Source: T3Sed10-241 sp036796255 (GTDB lineage: Bacteria > Bacteroidota > Bacteroidia > Flavobacteriales_D > Cryomorphaceae). Taken from it: DNA of 8,764 nucleotides. Of the stretch, positions 1 to 7,867 are shown in pieces; position 1 is the first letter of the stretch, and every line of letters starts with the position of its first letter. The position numbers and the translations under genes were made by a program. The DNA lies in contig DAIRDH010000101.1 in the NCBI GenBank assembly GCA_036796255.1, positions 1 through 8,764 on the forward strand. The letters run 5' to 3'. The notes under the pieces are model-generated. The model was not told where the DNA came from, ran no database searches, and saw only the letters and a program-made list of their open reading frames with translations.

Positions 1-2018
1 GCCATTTTTGCCGTAAAGGCAACAGCACAGGTGAGCCTGCCCAACACCATGCTTGCCACACCCACCAAGGAGCGTATCGTGCTGGATGGGGTGCTCGATG
101 AGGAGGCCTGGAGAGATGCCGTGCGGATCGAAAACTTCACGCAGCGGGAGCTTTACTTCGGTGAGCCAGCGACGGAACGCACGGAGGTGGCTGTCGTCTT
201 TGACGGGGACTACATTTACATCGGGGTGTGGTGCTACGACAGCGAACCCGACAAAATTATCGCCAAGGAATTGCGCCGCGATTTTGATTACTTGCTCGAC
301 GACAACTTCATTGTAGTAATCGATACCTACAACGACAAGCGCAATGGATTCATGTTTGTGACCAATCCCAATGGCGCCCGCGGCGACCTTCAGGTTTTCA
401 ACAATGGCGGCTCCACCAATGCATTTTGGAATGGTGTGTGGGATGTGCGCACCACCGTCACCGAAGAGGGCTGGTTTGCAGAGTTTCAAATTCCATTTTA
501 CACGCTCAAGTACCGCACTGGATTGCGCGAGCAGGTGTGGGGCATCAACTTTGAGCGCAATATACGCCGCAAGCGCGAGCAGGTGCTGTGGCAGGGCTGG
601 AGCCGCGACAACCGCATAGAGCGCGTGAACCAGGCGGGTACCTTGCTCGGACTCGACGACCTGGAAAACAAAAAGTTTGTGGAGGTGAAGCCCTACGCCC
701 TTGGCGGAGGTGAATACAGCGGCGATAACAAAGGGGCCGTGGGCAATTTGGGTGGCGACATCAATTACCTGATCAGCCCAACGTACCGGCTCAACCTCAC
801 TTTCAACACCGATTTTGCCCAGGTAGAAGCCGACCAGCAGCAGATCAACATCACCCGCTTTCCACTGTTCTTCCCGGAACTTCGTGAGTTTTTTCTCGAG
901 GGCGATGACTTTTTTGATATGGGTTTTGGGGGCAACCGCATCATCCCTTTTTACACCCGGCGCATTGGGCTCAACGATGAGCGCGAAACCATCCCCATCA
1001 TTGGTGGGGCGCGACTGCTTGGCAAGGAGGACAACAGCACCCTCGGCCTCATGACCATACAAACCGCTGCTGACGGCGACGATCCCACCCGCAACTACAC
1101 CGTAGGCAGTTGGCGACAGGATGTAGGTGAGCAAAGCATCATAGGTGCAATGACGGTCAATAAGTTCGAAAGTGGTCGTTGGCATACCACCACTGGGGTA
1201 AATGGACAATACAGCACAGCCAAATTTCTGAACAACAGAAATTTAAACTTCGGCGGTGCATTCATCAAAAGCCACAACACCGACGATGGCTGGGAGGACA
1301 ATGCATTCGCCTACCGCACCTTTGTGAGCTATCCCAATGATCGCATCAACATTTTCGCCAGCACCCAACGCAGCCCCATTCCATTCGAACCGGAAGTGGG
1401 ATTGATGCGCCGGCGCAATTTTCGCGAAAGCTTTGCCCAGATCAACCTCAGGCCGCGACCCAGCCGACGCATGATGTGGATACGGCAGTTTGACTTCAGT
1501 CCGGGGCAGCTCACCTACACGCAGTACGACGATACCGGCGAGATTCAGTCCTTCGATTACGCACTGCGTTATTTTGGTTTCGACACCCGTCAGGGAGAGC
1601 GGATTGTTTTTGAATACCGCGTGGTGGCTGAGGGGCTGCGGGAAGACTTTGAAATATCGCCGGGTGTGGTGATTCCGGAAGGTCAGTATTGGTGGCGGCA
1701 ATGGGAGGCTGAATTCCAGAGCTTTCGCGGCCGCACATTATCACTTTTTACCCGCTGGAGCACAGGTGAATTCTACGATGGATATTCCACCCAGGGCCGG
1801 CTGAACCTGCTGTGGCGCACCAACAAACACGTAAACCTGAGCTTGCGCTACGAGAAGAACGTTGTAGACTTGCCTGGCGGCTTTTTTGAAACCGACCTAA
1901 TAGGCTCACGCATCGAGTACGCCGTCAATCCCAATATTTTTGGTTCAGCCCTCACACAGTGGAACAGCGCCCAGGACGAGTTTAACCTCAACTTCAGGCT
2001 GCAAATCATCCCGAAGAT
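1..2018 (+). CDS. DUF5916 outer-membrane protein with CBM9-like N-terminal domain (partial at both ends)
   Basis: The reading frame is open from the first base, and the first residues (AIFAVKATAQ) look like the end of a signal peptide, so the true start lies left of the window; the GTG at 31 is not needed as a start. Counting from the first visible codon, residues about 25-190 resemble a family 9 carbohydrate-binding-like domain (LDGVLDEEAW at its start, then a beta-rich segment with NPNGARGD). The rest resembles DUF5916, including the typical stretch FPELREFFLEGDDFFD near residues 287-302 and an aromatic, alternating C-terminal part that suggests outer-membrane beta strands. The protein is probably exported to the outer membrane; its substrate is unknown, and the CBM9-like fold does not by itself prove sugar binding. 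The sequence breaks off at the assembly gap after LQIIPK, where family members usually have a few more strands (my estimate 30-40 residues). The family call is confident; the function is not known. Confidence 0.88.
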
Positions 2019-2118
2019 NNNNNNNNNNNNNNNNNNNNNNNNNNNNNNNNNNNNNNNNNNNNNNNNNNNNNNNNNNNNNNNNNNNNNNNNNNNNNNNNNN
2101 NNNNNNNNNNNNNNNNNN
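2019..2118. other. Assembly gap (100 N)
   Basis: Exactly 100 Ns, the usual placeholder for a scaffold gap of unknown length. The C-termini of the two convergent flanking genes, the gene ends and any terminator between them are missing. Any open frame read across the Ns is artificial. Confidence 0.98.
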
Positions 2119-3956
2119 CTGATAATAAGCCCCGCAGGGAAGGAAAGGTCAACATCAAAGGTAACCAGTTTCTGCTGTACGATGCTGATGCGCTGGGAGT
2201 AGCCCTCGCCATCGTAGCGGTCGGTTTTGTGTCGGATCACGAGCTCAATTCGCGACCATTCCCGCAGCGAATGTGTTTTTCGCGAAAGCAGGCTGTTGAT
2301 GCGTATGGGCTGTATGTTGCATCCCGTTGAGCCATAAGCTCCTGATCGGGGTGAGGCATCGCCGGGACAAACTCCGATCAAAGGGATTTGCTGCATTTCA
2401 ATCAGCTCATTCTTGTTGCCCGTAAGCCGCACTTCTACCTCAAGCCATTGCCTGCCGTAGAGACGGTCGCCCGAGTCGATTTTGTCGTAATCAAAGTCAA
2501 TGATCAACTCGCGCACAATGTGCGGATAAAGAATGGTTTGGTTGATTGCTGATACAGTTTTGGGTCCCTCGCCGTAGTCGACACTGACAAAATCAAGGGG
2601 TCTCGGCCTTTGATATTCTGCAATGGCAAGCGCTGTACCCATTTTTTTGTCGCGGTTGTAGATTTCGATCTTCTTGCGCTTGATGTCAACAGGCACCATG
2701 ATTTTGTACTGCACAGCGCGGTCGTTGCGCGTGGCACTGTCGGTTTCAAGTATGATAAGATCTTCAAAATGAAATCGTGCCAATCGGAGGCCCTCACCCT
2801 CCAGGCGCACATCGACGGTTTCGCCGGGTTTTAGTGTCCGGGTGGTGGTCCACTCGCCACCATCGCGCAGCACGGCCACGCCGGTGATGTTCGCTTCGGG
2901 CGAGATGTTGACATTGGTGATGAATTGGGGTTTATCCCCATCCTTAATAAACAGATAGCCATTGGTGGTGCGGTGATTTGCGTAGGGCCGCAGTATGCAC
3001 AGTACCCTGTCATTGCTCAGCAAGCGTTGTGTAAAAAGCTCTGCAATTAGTGGCCCTCCTGGCTCTTCGCGGTCTTCAATCCGGTAGGTCTTCCCTATTT
3101 GCAGTGTACGGTGAAAATCAATTTGTATTTCAATTCCTTCGAGGTTTTCTTTCTCCCTAATGATTTCTCTTTGGTCGGTGCGCAGAAAAATAAGTCTCGA
3201 GCCTTTTGCCAATAAGTTCAGCGTGATAGTTTCAAGCTGGAAGCTTGTTTGTAAGGTGGCCGTAATCATCGGCCTTTTGGTTTCGATATTGAGTTCAAGT
3301 ACATGAACACCAGATCGATTTGGGATTACCGAAAGAAAGCCGGCACCATCTCGTTCAAACAAGCGGTACTCCAAGTCCCCCTGGGTTTGCCATTCGCCAC
3401 TCAGCCTGAGGTTGCGGATGTTGTTGCTCACGATTTCATAGCGCTTCTCCTCTCCTATATAAAGGTCTTCGTCGCCTGCATAGATGCTTGCCCGTGTGTT
3501 GGTATAAGGCAGCAAGGGAATGGCGAGATTGCGGGACTCATCACCCAGGTTGGTGCTAATATTGATGCTGAGGAAGTCTGTGGCGGAGAGCGATTTGAAA
3601 CGCAATCTTGTCCGGAAATATCCCTCATCGTAATACACGAGCGAGTCAAGTATATCGTAATCAGAGGAGCGCATCATGCTCACATTGGGCCTTACCGGCA
3701 AATTGTCTAAAGGATAAATGCGCAATTCGGCTACCGTTTCTTCATTTTCATAGCGGAAGGCCAAATGCCTCTCTTCCCGATAGGTAACCCTATCTTCATT
3801 GTAACTGAAGGAGAGGGTGTCGATACGGATTACGATGTCCTTGAATGGCGCAATGCCACGTCCGGGCGCGCGTTGGGCCTGCAGTTCAGATATACAAGTA
3901 GCGCTAATGATCCCAATGCAAAGCATTGCGCGGAGAAAATGGAGCAATTGAAACAT
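2119..3956 (-). CDS. Large exported protein of unknown function, C-terminus lost in the gap
   Basis: I do not recognise a named family. The ATG at 3956-3954 gives a good signal peptide (MFQLLHFLRAMLCIGIISAT..., likely cut after LQAQ, residue 28). An in-frame ATG at 4019 is rejected because a TACCTTTG promoter box lies between the two. About 612 residues are visible before the gap. They are rich in alternating hydrophobic/charged strands with no membrane helix after the signal, consistent with several beta-sandwich domains in the periplasm or at the cell surface. A segment with a C-x15-C pair (C530 and C546) precedes the last visible part, LVTFDVDLSFPAGLII. That ending resembles the first strand of a C-terminal outer-membrane barrel, as I recall from uncharacterised Bacteroidota proteins, so a barrel may be missing in the gap (inference). 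The gene follows the small barrel protein on the same strand after 118 bases but appears to have its own promoter. It converges on the DUF5916 gene. Confidence 0.8.
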
Positions 3957-3982
3957 CTTGATTTCGATATACGGGTATGCTA

Positions 3983-3990
3983 CAAAGGTA
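3983..3990 (-). promoter_or_regulatory. Bacteroidota -7 promoter box (TACCTTTG) for the unknown exported protein
   Basis: On the minus strand TACCTTTG matches the Bacteroidota consensus TAnnTTTG and ends 26 bases before the ATG at 3956, giving an expected leader of roughly 20-25 bases. No clean TTG/TTTG -33 element lies at the usual distance; a TTTG occurs only 13 bases upstream of the box. The box helps exclude the upstream ATG at 4019. Confidence 0.5.
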
Positions 3991-4074
3991 CACGCATCAG
4001 CCACAAACGAAAATCGCAATACCAGTCACAACAGAAAATTTGATTAATTTGGGAGAACAGAACCTTAAGCTATT

Positions 4075-4701
4075 TCAGGGATTGAAAATTCTGTATTGCA
4101 ATCCCATGCGCACAAAACCATCCTGTCCGAGGAAGTTTTCAGTAACCAAACCTTCTTTGGTTGACATCTCCGCGCTGTAAATTTCCGTGAGGTCAAAGTT
4201 TAGTTGGTACATCACGTTTAAATTCACCTTTTCGGAAAAATCTAAACCAAAGCCCAGGTTGCCCCCCCAGCCAAATTGAAAGCGACGCATATTCTGATTA
4301 AAAGCCTGGTTGTTTTCAAAGCCAGTGTGGGCAAGCATGAAACTTGTAAACACGTTGGCCCCGAAGATCACTTGAAAGGCATTTCCAATTCCAATATCTA
4401 TGCCCAGAGGGGCGCGGAGGTAATCAATGGCGGTATGGTCAGTGGTGCGGGCGTTGTATAGCAAACCGCTTTTGAAATAAATACTGGAATTACCCGGTGC
4501 ATACATATAGTCAAGACCGAGCTGAAAGAAGTCTTCGAAATCACTTCCCACGGGATTTACAAGCTGCGGATCCTCATCCTGAAATACAATGTCTGATTTA
4601 CCATAACCTACATTCACTCCATACACAGTGGTCTGGGCATTTGCGAAAGCACATACCAGATATGCCATTCCCGAGATTATGATGTAAAGCAATCGTTTCA
4701 C
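4075..4701 (-). CDS. Small outer-membrane beta-barrel protein
   Basis: From the GTG at 4701 the product is 208 residues and begins with a canonical signal peptide, MKRLLYIIISGMAYLVCAFA, probably cut after ANA or ANAQ. An alternative GTG at 4740 has a GGAG stretch just upstream but adds 13 residues with a second hydrophobic run, which makes a poor signal peptide; it cannot be excluded. The mature part is made of alternating-polarity, glycine- and aromatic-rich strands (GVNVGYGKSD, FQLGLDYMYA, IYFKSGLLYN, FGWGGNLGFGLDF, VNLNVMYQLNFDL) and ends in an amphipathic strand with aromatics (VRMGLQYRIF), as in PorT-like/OMP_b-brl barrels of about 200 residues and 8 strands. It is presumably an outer-membrane protein; the ligand is unknown. 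There is no obvious terminator after it, so transcription may continue into the following minus-strand gene. Confidence 0.78.
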   Translation of the reverse strand: MKRLLYIIISGMAYLVCAFANAQTTVYGVNVGYGKSDIVFQDEDPQLVNPVGSDFEDFFQLGLDYMYAPGNSSIYFKSGLLYNARTTDHTAIDYLRAPLGIDIGIGNAFQVIFGANVFTSFMLAHTGFENNQAFNQNMRRFQFGWGGNLGFGLDFSEKVNLNVMYQLNFDLTEIYSAEMSTKEGLVTENFLGQDGFVRMGLQYRIFNP

Positions 4702-4849
4702 TACAATAATTTTGATAATACTTGTGCTGCTACTCCGCACAACTCTCCACTTGAATCCTCACATAGCTGCGTCGAAAATATTGCCCAATTTACGATTTTT
4801 TCTGGATTTGTCATGTTGGGCTGGCCTCGCAGTTCAAGCCTCGTTGAGC

Positions 4850-4890
4850 AAAAAAAATGCCGAAGTCCATTTTGTATCGGACTCCGGCAT
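4850..4890 (-). terminator. Intrinsic terminator of the alpha/beta hydrolase gene
   Basis: Read on the minus strand, ATGCCGGAGTCC (4890-4879) pairs with GGACTTCGGCAT (4868-4857), a 12-bp stem with a single G-T wobble and a 10-base loop, followed at once by eight Ts (4857-4850). It begins 33 bases after the hydrolase stop codon. There is no T-run on the plus-strand side, so it acts leftward only. Confidence 0.92.
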
Positions 4891-4922
4891 CAGAACTTCA
4901 TGTTCTTGACAGTGTATTTGGA

Positions 4923-6368
4923 TTATTCCAGCACCAGTGTAGCGCGTTGCATTTGATTTACTCCATTGTAAATGGCCACATATACCCCTGCTGCCAAATG
5001 CGAAAGGTCTATTCCGATTTCATTTTGATTGACCTGTTGTTGCATTACTGTTTTGCCGTAAAGGTCGTAAATACTTAGCGTCCCTGTATTTTCCGGAAAG
5101 GAAATGCGCACATTGCCCGAGCTGGGATTGGGCCACAGTTCAAGCATTCCAAGTGCCTGTACGTTGTCGGTATTGGCCACGAGGCCGCAAGGGCTTGCCA
5201 ATTGACTAAAGAATAGTCGGGCGGAAAGTATCGCGGGTATGATACACTCCACATGGCTGGCACCAGGAAATACATTTTCAGCTTCTACATCCGTAGCTCC
5301 TCTGGCGAGCATGCTGTCGCGCGCTACAATGCTGTTTTCAAAAGGCACCTGCTCATCACCATCACAGTAAAACATGCGTATGGGCATCTCGGGAGCCCAG
5401 TCGTAATTATCGTTGTCCCGGAGCGCCTGCCATAGTGGATGGTTGTCATTGGTCATCAAGTTGGTGAGCACAGTGTCAACAAGCAATTCAGGAAGGGTGG
5501 CAGGCAGGGTGTCATTTACCACGGCCATGTCAAATTCGTTTTGTATTCCATCGAAGAATGGCAGCACGATTTCATCATAAGGGGATTGTATAATGTCGCC
5601 CAGTTCGTTGTAAATATTGCCGTAGGCCAGCTCATAGCTTTTCAGCAAATAAACTATGTAACCCGGATTCGAGTAAGGTTCGCCGCTCAGGAGCACTTCG
5701 GCCTGTGAGCCCGACATATTATAGGGTCCGCTGGCAGGAGCGCCCGCAACGATACCCATTTCTTCCGCAATTCCATTGTCTTGCGCGTACTTTAAAGTAG
5801 CCATGCTGGCGTGACCACCTTGAGAATAACCTGTAATAAAGAGCTCACCGTTGTATACGGCATCATCGAGGCTCTCAATAAACTCCAGGGTTGCATAGAA
5901 CATATCTATTGATGCAGTTGCCTGTGACTCTGCATGCACGTAAGGATGTATTCCCGGGTTGTCACCGAGGCCGAGGTAATCAGGTGCAATGGAAATAAAT
6001 CCTTGTCCACCAAAGGTTTTTGGGATGCGCGCTTCGTTGTTGTCAGCACTTGGTACATCCTGCTTGCGCAAAACGGTACCATGGCAATACAACATCATGG
6101 GAAAAATGTCGCAAGTGGTACTTTTCGGGATCGCCACTCCACCTGAGGCAATGGTCGATTCGCCTTGCAGATCAACGGTGGTGTAAGTGATTTTGTAATA
6201 ATCGATGTCATACTGACCGTCGAGCAGAAAAGGCACCCCGAGTAAGAAAGCAGGTACGGAGATGATTAACTCACTGCTTACCAATTCTTGTGATTGAACA
6301 TTGTGACCCAATATCAGGGCGGTAAAAAGGGCAAGGAATTTCAATTTGAAGCTTAAAACTGTTTTCAT
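4923..6368 (-). CDS. Secreted alpha/beta hydrolase (lipase/esterase-like) with T9SS sorting domain
   Basis: 481 residues starting MKTVLSFKLKFLALFTALIL, a signal peptide likely cut near SQ (residue 27). An alpha/beta hydrolase domain follows: an HG oxyanion-type motif at 96-97 (YCHGT), nucleophile elbow G-Y-S-Q-G with Ser182, acid Asp338 in GDEQVP, and His372 in GASHVE. The spacing fits secretory-lipase/prolyl-oligopeptidase-like esterases, so hydrolysis of an ester (or less likely a peptide) outside the cell is expected; the substrate cannot be read from the sequence. Residues about 409-481 form a type A T9SS C-terminal sorting domain (LWPNPSSGNVRIS, then GVYVAIYNG and a final basic-hydrophobic strand), which directs export across the outer membrane and usually surface attachment or release. 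Cysteines at 86, 95, 335, 375 and 394 could form disulfides. The gene stands alone, divergent from ruvX across an 84-base gap, and ends at a strong terminator. Confidence 0.93.
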   Translation of the reverse strand: MKTVLSFKLKFLALFTALILGHNVQSQELVSSELIISVPAFLLGVPFLLDGQYDIDYYKITYTTVDLQGESTIASGGVAIPKSTTCDIFPMMLYCHGTVLRKQDVPSADNNEARIPKTFGGQGFISIAPDYLGLGDNPGIHPYVHAESQATASIDMFYATLEFIESLDDAVYNGELFITGYSQGGHASMATLKYAQDNGIAEEMGIVAGAPASGPYNMSGSQAEVLLSGEPYSNPGYIVYLLKSYELAYGNIYNELGDIIQSPYDEIVLPFFDGIQNEFDMAVVNDTLPATLPELLVDTVLTNLMTNDNHPLWQALRDNDNYDWAPEMPIRMFYCDGDEQVPFENSIVARDSMLARGATDVEAENVFPGASHVECIIPAILSARLFFSQLASPCGLVANTDNVQALGMLELWPNPSSGNVRISFPENTGTLSIYDLYGKTVMQQQVNQNEIGIDLSHLAAGVYVAIYNGVNQMQRATLVLE

Positions 6369-6441
6369 AAGCGCTCGGCTAATTTATTTTGAGGGTTCTT
6401 AATTAATTGCGAGCGTTAAAGTAACAATTCCTTTCGATGTG

Positions 6442-6449
6442 TACCTTTG
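6442..6449 (+). promoter_or_regulatory. Bacteroidota -7 promoter box (TACCTTTG) directly before ruvX
   Basis: TACCTTTG matches TAnnTTTG exactly and ends three bases before the ruvX ATG at 6453. With the start of transcription about four bases after the box, the mRNA would begin at or within a few bases of the ATG, so it would be nearly leaderless. No clear TTTG -33 element is visible 17-21 bases upstream, so the box may be used weakly or may be chance. Confidence 0.45.
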
Positions 6450-6452
6450 TGC

Positions 6453-6878
6453 ATGCCCAAAATCCTTGCGCTTGACTATGGCAGCCGCCGTTGTGGACTC
6501 GCAGTGACCGACGAATTGAAAATTATTGCCAGTCCGCTCGAAGCTGTTCCCCGCAATGAACTCATGCCCTACCTTAAGCGTTACCTTTCGGCAAATAGGG
6601 TAGAAGCACTGGTGGTGGGGCAGCCCGTGAGGATGAATGGAGAACTTTCAGAGGTGGAAGAAGAGATCATGGAATTTGTAAAGACATTTTCAAAATCATA
6701 CCCCGATATCCCTGTGCACCGCATCAATGAGGCCTATACCTCAGTAATGGCGGTACAGGCCATGGTAGCCTCGGGCGCCAAAAAAAAACAAAGACGCGAC
6801 AAAGGCAATATCGATAAAATCAGCGCAACCCTTATCTTGCAGCACTTTTTAGAACAAAACAGAAACCGCATAACATGA
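6453..6878 (+). CDS. ruvX: RuvX/YqgF-family putative pre-16S rRNA nuclease / Holliday-junction resolvase-like protein
   Basis: 141 residues, the normal length of the YqgF/RuvX family, an RNase H-fold nuclease linked to 5'-end maturation of 16S rRNA and, by fold, to Holliday-junction resolution. The start at ATG 6453 (MPKILALDYGSRRCGLAVTD) matches the family N-terminus; a TTG two codons earlier overlaps the promoter box and is rejected. The first catalytic acid is D8 in DYG, followed by R-x-GLAVTD. The middle acid is E93, in NEAYTS where most members have DER-x-T. The third is D121 in the C-terminal ID-K-IS-A-T-LILQ motif. N92 and A94 in place of the usual D and R are unusual but leave all three main acids present. 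The TGA stop overlaps the clpP ATG (ATGA), so the two genes are probably translationally coupled. Confidence 0.93.
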   Translation: MPKILALDYGSRRCGLAVTDELKIIASPLEAVPRNELMPYLKRYLSANRVEALVVGQPVRMNGELSEVEEEIMEFVKTFSKSYPDIPVHRINEAYTSVMAVQAMVASGAKKKQRRDKGNIDKISATLILQHFLEQNRNRIT

Positions 6879-7441
6879 GCGAAGACAAAAACGATAAAAA
6901 AGATTCGAGCTTTAACCGATTGATTGAAGAGCAATACCTGAAAGACCGCAAGGTTTTCCTCTGGGGACAGGTAGACGACAAAAGCGCCAAGCACGTCATA
7001 GACCGCATGATGCTGCTCGAGGCCCGCGATCCGGGCAAGGACATCACCCTTATCATCAACAGCCCGGGTGGCTATGTGACTTCGGGATTTGCCATCTACG
7101 ATGTGATGAGGGCGCTTAAAAGTCCTGTTTCAACCGTGGTTATGGGGCTCGCAGCTTCTATGGGCAGCATTCTGCTCTCGGCCGGTACCAAGGGCAAGCG
7201 CTTCATTTACCCCAACGCCAAGGTGATGATCCACCAGCCCAGTGGCGGCGCCCGTGGACAATCGTCTGACATTGAAATTCAAGCCACCGAAATTTTGAAA
7301 ACCAAAGAGATCGGTGCACGCATTCTCGCTGAGAATTGTGGACAGTCTTTCGATAAAATCATGAAAGACTTCAACCGCGACTATTGGATGAACGCCGAAG
7401 AAAGTGTGGCCTACGGCATCGTAGATGCCATTTCGAAATAA
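6875..7441 (+). CDS. clpP: ATP-dependent Clp protease proteolytic subunit ClpP (short form)
   Basis: 188 residues. This serine peptidase (family S14) forms the double-heptamer chamber that degrades proteins fed in by Clp ATPases such as ClpX or ClpC in the cytoplasm. The catalytic triad is complete: Ser95 in GLAASMGS, His120 in VMIHQP and Asp169 in NRDYWM. The oxyanion strand INSPGG is at 61-66, and QPSGGARGQSSDIEIQA belongs to the handle region. The N-terminal 13 residues are highly charged, and the long N-terminal segment of many Bacteroidota ClpPs (about 220 residues) is absent. No trigger factor or clpX gene is beside it; instead it is the second gene of an operon with ruvX (4-base overlap). 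That suggests, without proving, that it is a second ClpP paralog. The operon ends at the terminator 25 bases downstream. Confidence 0.95.
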   Translation: MSEDKNDKKDSSFNRLIEEQYLKDRKVFLWGQVDDKSAKHVIDRMMLLEARDPGKDITLIINSPGGYVTSGFAIYDVMRALKSPVSTVVMGLAASMGSILLSAGTKGKRFIYPNAKVMIHQPSGGARGQSSDIEIQATEILKTKEIGARILAENCGQSFDKIMKDFNRDYWMNAEESVAYGIVDAISK

Positions 7442-7465
7442 ATATTACTGAAATCCAAAATAAGG

Positions 7466-7497
7466 CAGGCACTCCGGAAGGGGTGCCTGTTTTTTTT
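7466..7497 (+). terminator. Intrinsic terminator of ruvX-clpP
   Basis: CAGGCACTCC (7466-7475) pairs with GGGGTGCCTG (7480-7489), a 10-bp stem with one T-G wobble around a GGAA loop, followed by eight Ts (7490-7497). It lies 25 bases after the clpP stop. Confidence 0.93.
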
Positions 7498-7538
7498 GGG
7501 GGGTATCCTTCGGTGCTCGCCCGCCCGACTGCGCCATG

Positions 7539-7569
7539 CCCGCCCGTACGCGTAAGGCGCGCGGGCGGG
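7539..7569. repeat. GC-rich inverted repeat (hairpin)
   Basis: CCCGCCCG (7539-7546) is the exact reverse complement of CGGGCGGG (7562-7569), and inside it CGCG (7549-7552) pairs with CGCG (7558-7561) around a TAAGG loop, leaving a two-base bulge. GCCCGCCCG also occurs as a direct copy at 7519-7527, so the left arm is duplicated. There is no T-run, so it is not an intrinsic terminator. Confidence 0.75.
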
Positions 7570-7571
7570 TG

Positions 7572-7583
7572 GGCCTCTGGCCT
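7572..7583. repeat. 12-base direct repeat GGCCTCTGGCCT, copy 1
   Basis: GGCCTCTGGCCT is repeated exactly at 7642-7653, 70 bases later. Each copy is itself a small inverted repeat (GGCC...GGCC). Confidence 0.65.
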
Positions 7584-7641
7584 GAATGTAAGCGCATAAA
7601 TACGCACTCCCTTCGGTCGACGGGGTCGAGCAACAGTAACC

Positions 7642-7653
7642 GGCCTCTGGCCT
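7642..7653. repeat. 12-base direct repeat GGCCTCTGGCCT, copy 2
   Basis: Exact second copy of the repeat at 7572-7583. The sequence between the copies contains one of the three CCTTCGG motifs. Confidence 0.65.
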
Positions 7654-7691
7654 TTCGTTTATGATAGAATTGAGGCGAAGTTTAAATTGTT

Positions 7692-7716
7692 GAGATCCTT
7701 CGGCGCGAAAAGGCGC
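7692..7716. repeat. 25-base imperfect direct repeat, copy 1
   Basis: GAGAT, four variable bases, then CGGCGCGAAAA, one variable base and GCGC. It aligns without gaps to 7869-7893 with 21 of 25 bases identical. This copy includes a CCTTCGG motif. Confidence 0.6.
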
Positions 7717-7785
7717 TTCCCATAAGGGCTCCCCATCCTGAATCAGGGTCTATAACCTGCGGTTGTTTGGATGAAGTTCGACCAT

Positions 7786-7808
7786 CGAAAAACCCGCAGG
7801 GTTTTTCG
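7786..7808. terminator. Bidirectional terminator-like hairpin
   Basis: CGAAAAACCC (7786-7795) pairs perfectly with GGGTTTTTCG (7799-7808) around a GCA loop. The A5-CCC-loop-GGG-T5 layout would offer a U-run in either direction, although the GC part of the stem is only three pairs. It stands between the ruvX-clpP and toxin-antitoxin operons and could insulate them. Confidence 0.5.
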
Positions 7809-7867
7809 GGTCTCATTGCCTCAATTACAGTACAATGGAATTATAGCATACTTAAGGTTTTATTGGG

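Noticed and set aside
1243..1701. 152-residue minus-strand frame inside the DUF5916 gene
   Set aside because: Antisense shadow of a well-supported coding sequence, with no recognisable domain or start signal.
1848..2018. Minus-strand frame continuing past the gap into the DUF5916 gene
   Set aside because: These residues are the antisense of clear DUF5916 coding sequence; the minus-strand gene must end inside the gap.
31..2202. Open frame continuing through the Ns into sequence after the gap
   Set aside because: The part after the gap is antisense to the minus-strand exported protein; continuity through Ns is an artefact.
3957..4019. Earlier ATG start for the unknown exported protein
   Set aside because: It would include the TACCTTTG promoter box and place 21 residues before a good signal peptide.
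7371..7633. Three short overlapping frames on both strands after clpP
   Set aside because: They overlap the terminator and the GC-rich hairpin and give low-complexity Arg/Pro-rich products without a plausible start context.
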